Shown: positions 63,238 to 64,000 of the stretch, in pieces
How the letters are laid out: every line of letters begins with the position of its first letter
Position numbering within the stretch: position 1 is the stretch's first letter
Assembly: GCA_951812395.1 (NCBI GenBank)
Contig: CATOSD010000001.1
Span: forward strand, 372,001 to 436,000
Direction of reading: 5' to 3'
Origin: an uncultured Dehalococcoidia bacterium
GTDB taxonomy: Bacteria > Chloroflexota > Dehalococcoidia > Lucifugimonadales > CATOSD01
DNA: 64,000 bases
Made by a program: the position numbers and the translations under genes
The notes under the pieces: model-generated
Seen by the model: the letters and a program-made list of their open reading frames with translations, nothing else
Told to the model about the DNA's origin: nothing
The model's database searches: none

Positions 63238-63939
63238 GTGGACCAAATAGTCGGGGAGTTCGCACAAATTGGGAGCGCCCTGGCGAGCGACGAACCCCTC
63301 CCACGAATGGACGTGCAGGTTTCTCAGGCCGCAAGCGCGATTCAGGCTCTAGCGAATTCCGTAGACTATGTACGTCTTGAGACTTCCGAGAACGACTTTG
63401 TGGTTTACGGCAATGGCACTGAGACAGAAGCCCAAGTTCAATGGACCACGATTGGTGCGATTTCAGGTCGAGTGCAGGCGCTAAGCAAGCGTGCTGGATT
63501 GCGGTTCAATTTGTACGAAGCAATTCACGATAGAGCGATCTCGTGCTACCTCCAACAGGGTCAAGAAGAGCTGATGAGGGAAGCCTGGGACAGACGCGTC
63601 ACAGTTGGCGGAACGATTTACAGGCAAGGCCCTCTTGGTCGACCGGTCGCCATCAGGAACATTCTGAGTGTCGACATCCTCGAAGAAGCAGCCCAAGGAG
63701 CCTATCTACGCGCTAGGGGCGCGGTTCCCTGGCAGGAGAGTGACGAGATGCCCGAGGACGTCATCAGAAAACTGAGAGATGCCTGGCGACCGCAGCATCA
63801 TCTATTGGGACTCGTGCGTGTTTCTTTCGTACATCAACGGGATTCAAAACCGGATGCCCATCCTGGATGCTCTCTTGGGATTCAGTTCCAGTGGCGAAAG
63901 CAGAATCAAGATACACTCATCGGCACTTACGCGCGTTGA
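63238..63939 (+). CDS. Conserved hypothetical protein upstream of a PIN gene
   Basis: 233 residues from GTG 63238; upstream in-frame codons (SVYAEDLEVV) look coding but no start is found before the repeat. Motifs: GAISGRVQALSKRAGLRFNLYEA, quoted as AISGRVQALSKRAG, then DRAISCYLQQGQEELMREAW and VGGTIYRQGPLGRP. From memory, such proteins precede PIN genes and may be antitoxin-like. The part after about residue 182 runs in a frame overlapping the PIN gene and looks non-native. Confidence 0.7.
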   Translation: MDQIVGEFAQIGSALASDEPLPRMDVQVSQAASAIQALANSVDYVRLETSENDFVVYGNGTETEAQVQWTTIGAISGRVQALSKRAGLRFNLYEAIHDRAISCYLQQGQEELMREAWDRRVTVGGTIYRQGPLGRPVAIRNILSVDILEEAAQGAYLRARGAVPWQESDEMPEDVIRKLRDAWRPQHHLLGLVRVSFVHQRDSKPDAHPGCSLGIQFQWRKQNQDTLIGTYAR

Positions 63940-64000
63940 AGTCGCGTTTGGCGCCGTAGAGAGAGCAGCCAGGAACTTGGACTCAACAATTGAACTGAGA
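63779..64000 (+). CDS. PIN-domain protein, partial (runs off the window)
   Basis: ATG 63779, open to the window edge (74 codons). IIYWDSCVFLSYINGIQNR is the PIN N-terminal motif with the first catalytic Asp, and KIHSSALTRVEVAFGAVER holds the second acidic position (Glu after TR-V). PIN nucleases usually act as ribonuclease toxins or in RNA processing. It overlaps the upstream frame by 161 nt, which suggests the upstream gene originally stopped near 63784. Confidence 0.75.
   Translation, partial: MPGDRSIIYWDSCVFLSYINGIQNRMPILDALLGFSSSGESRIKIHSSALTRVEVAFGAVERAARNLDSTIELR

Overview
GC-rich (roughly 60-65% by eye) bacterial DNA. The gene set points to Chloroflexota, most likely a Dehalococcoidia/SAR202-type lineage. 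The reasons are a fused AccD-AccA carboxyltransferase, a B12-dependent NrdJ next to NrdR, paired RNase J and RNase Y, frequent GTG/TTG starts and 4-nt gene overlaps, and many catabolic dehydrogenases. This placement is inference; the window holds no rRNA, ribosomal protein or tRNA gene.

Layout. 1-7015 (-): a four-gene accessory operon made of a small helical protein, a DUF2791/BrxD-like protein without a P-loop, a DUF2791/BrxD-like ATPase, and an SNF2 helicase cut in two by an IS1380-family element. 7195-13593 (+): CrtI-like oxidoreductase, BirA, two SDRs (one apparently catalytically dead), PdxA, ProC, YggT. 13693-17968 (-): nrdR then intein-bearing nrdJ. 18674-20535: second copy of the same IS. 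20941-24926 (+): leuD, a fused nucleotidyltransferase-HEPN protein, YhhQ, and a frameshifted AAA ATPase with a TOPRIM/DUF4276-like partner. 24977-32141 (-): accDA, ftsK, rnj, family-4 UDG with a C-terminal clamp-binding motif. 32954-38387 (-): hicBA, MFS transporter, PLP trans-sulfuration enzyme, acyl-CoA dehydrogenase, DUF3800, Lrp-type RAM protein. 38822-48278 (+): APH-type kinase, prenyl synthase / nucleoside phosphorylase / phytoene-squalene synthase, then a catabolic operon (2-hydroxyacid dehydrogenase-like, FGGY kinase, class II aldolase, small conserved protein, epimerase, nucleoside hydrolase). 48735-52229 (+): membrane sulfatase-like hydrolase, small membrane protein, methyltransferase. 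52302-55974 (+): aldo/keto reductase, an amber-interrupted OB-type gene with two DUF488 genes, Uma2. 56128-63010 (-): rny, aspartic protease, ymdB, PHP phosphoesterase, plsY, zinc-finger membrane protein, aspS. 63238-64000 (+): conserved protein and a PIN-domain gene running off the end.

The best candidate for an undescribed system is the 1-7015 operon. It pairs one intact and one P-loop-less DUF2791-type protein with an SNF2 helicase, recalling BREX brxD and Shango sngB/sngC, but it has no TerB, PglZ or methylase gene in view. The IS insertion is exact: removing the element and one 5-bp duplication restores a continuous helicase frame.

Both IS copies carry a leader hairpin that can hide the transposase ribosome-binding site on read-through transcripts but not on transcripts from the element's own promoter. 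Several families of short palindromic repeats lie between genes, often where terminators would be expected.
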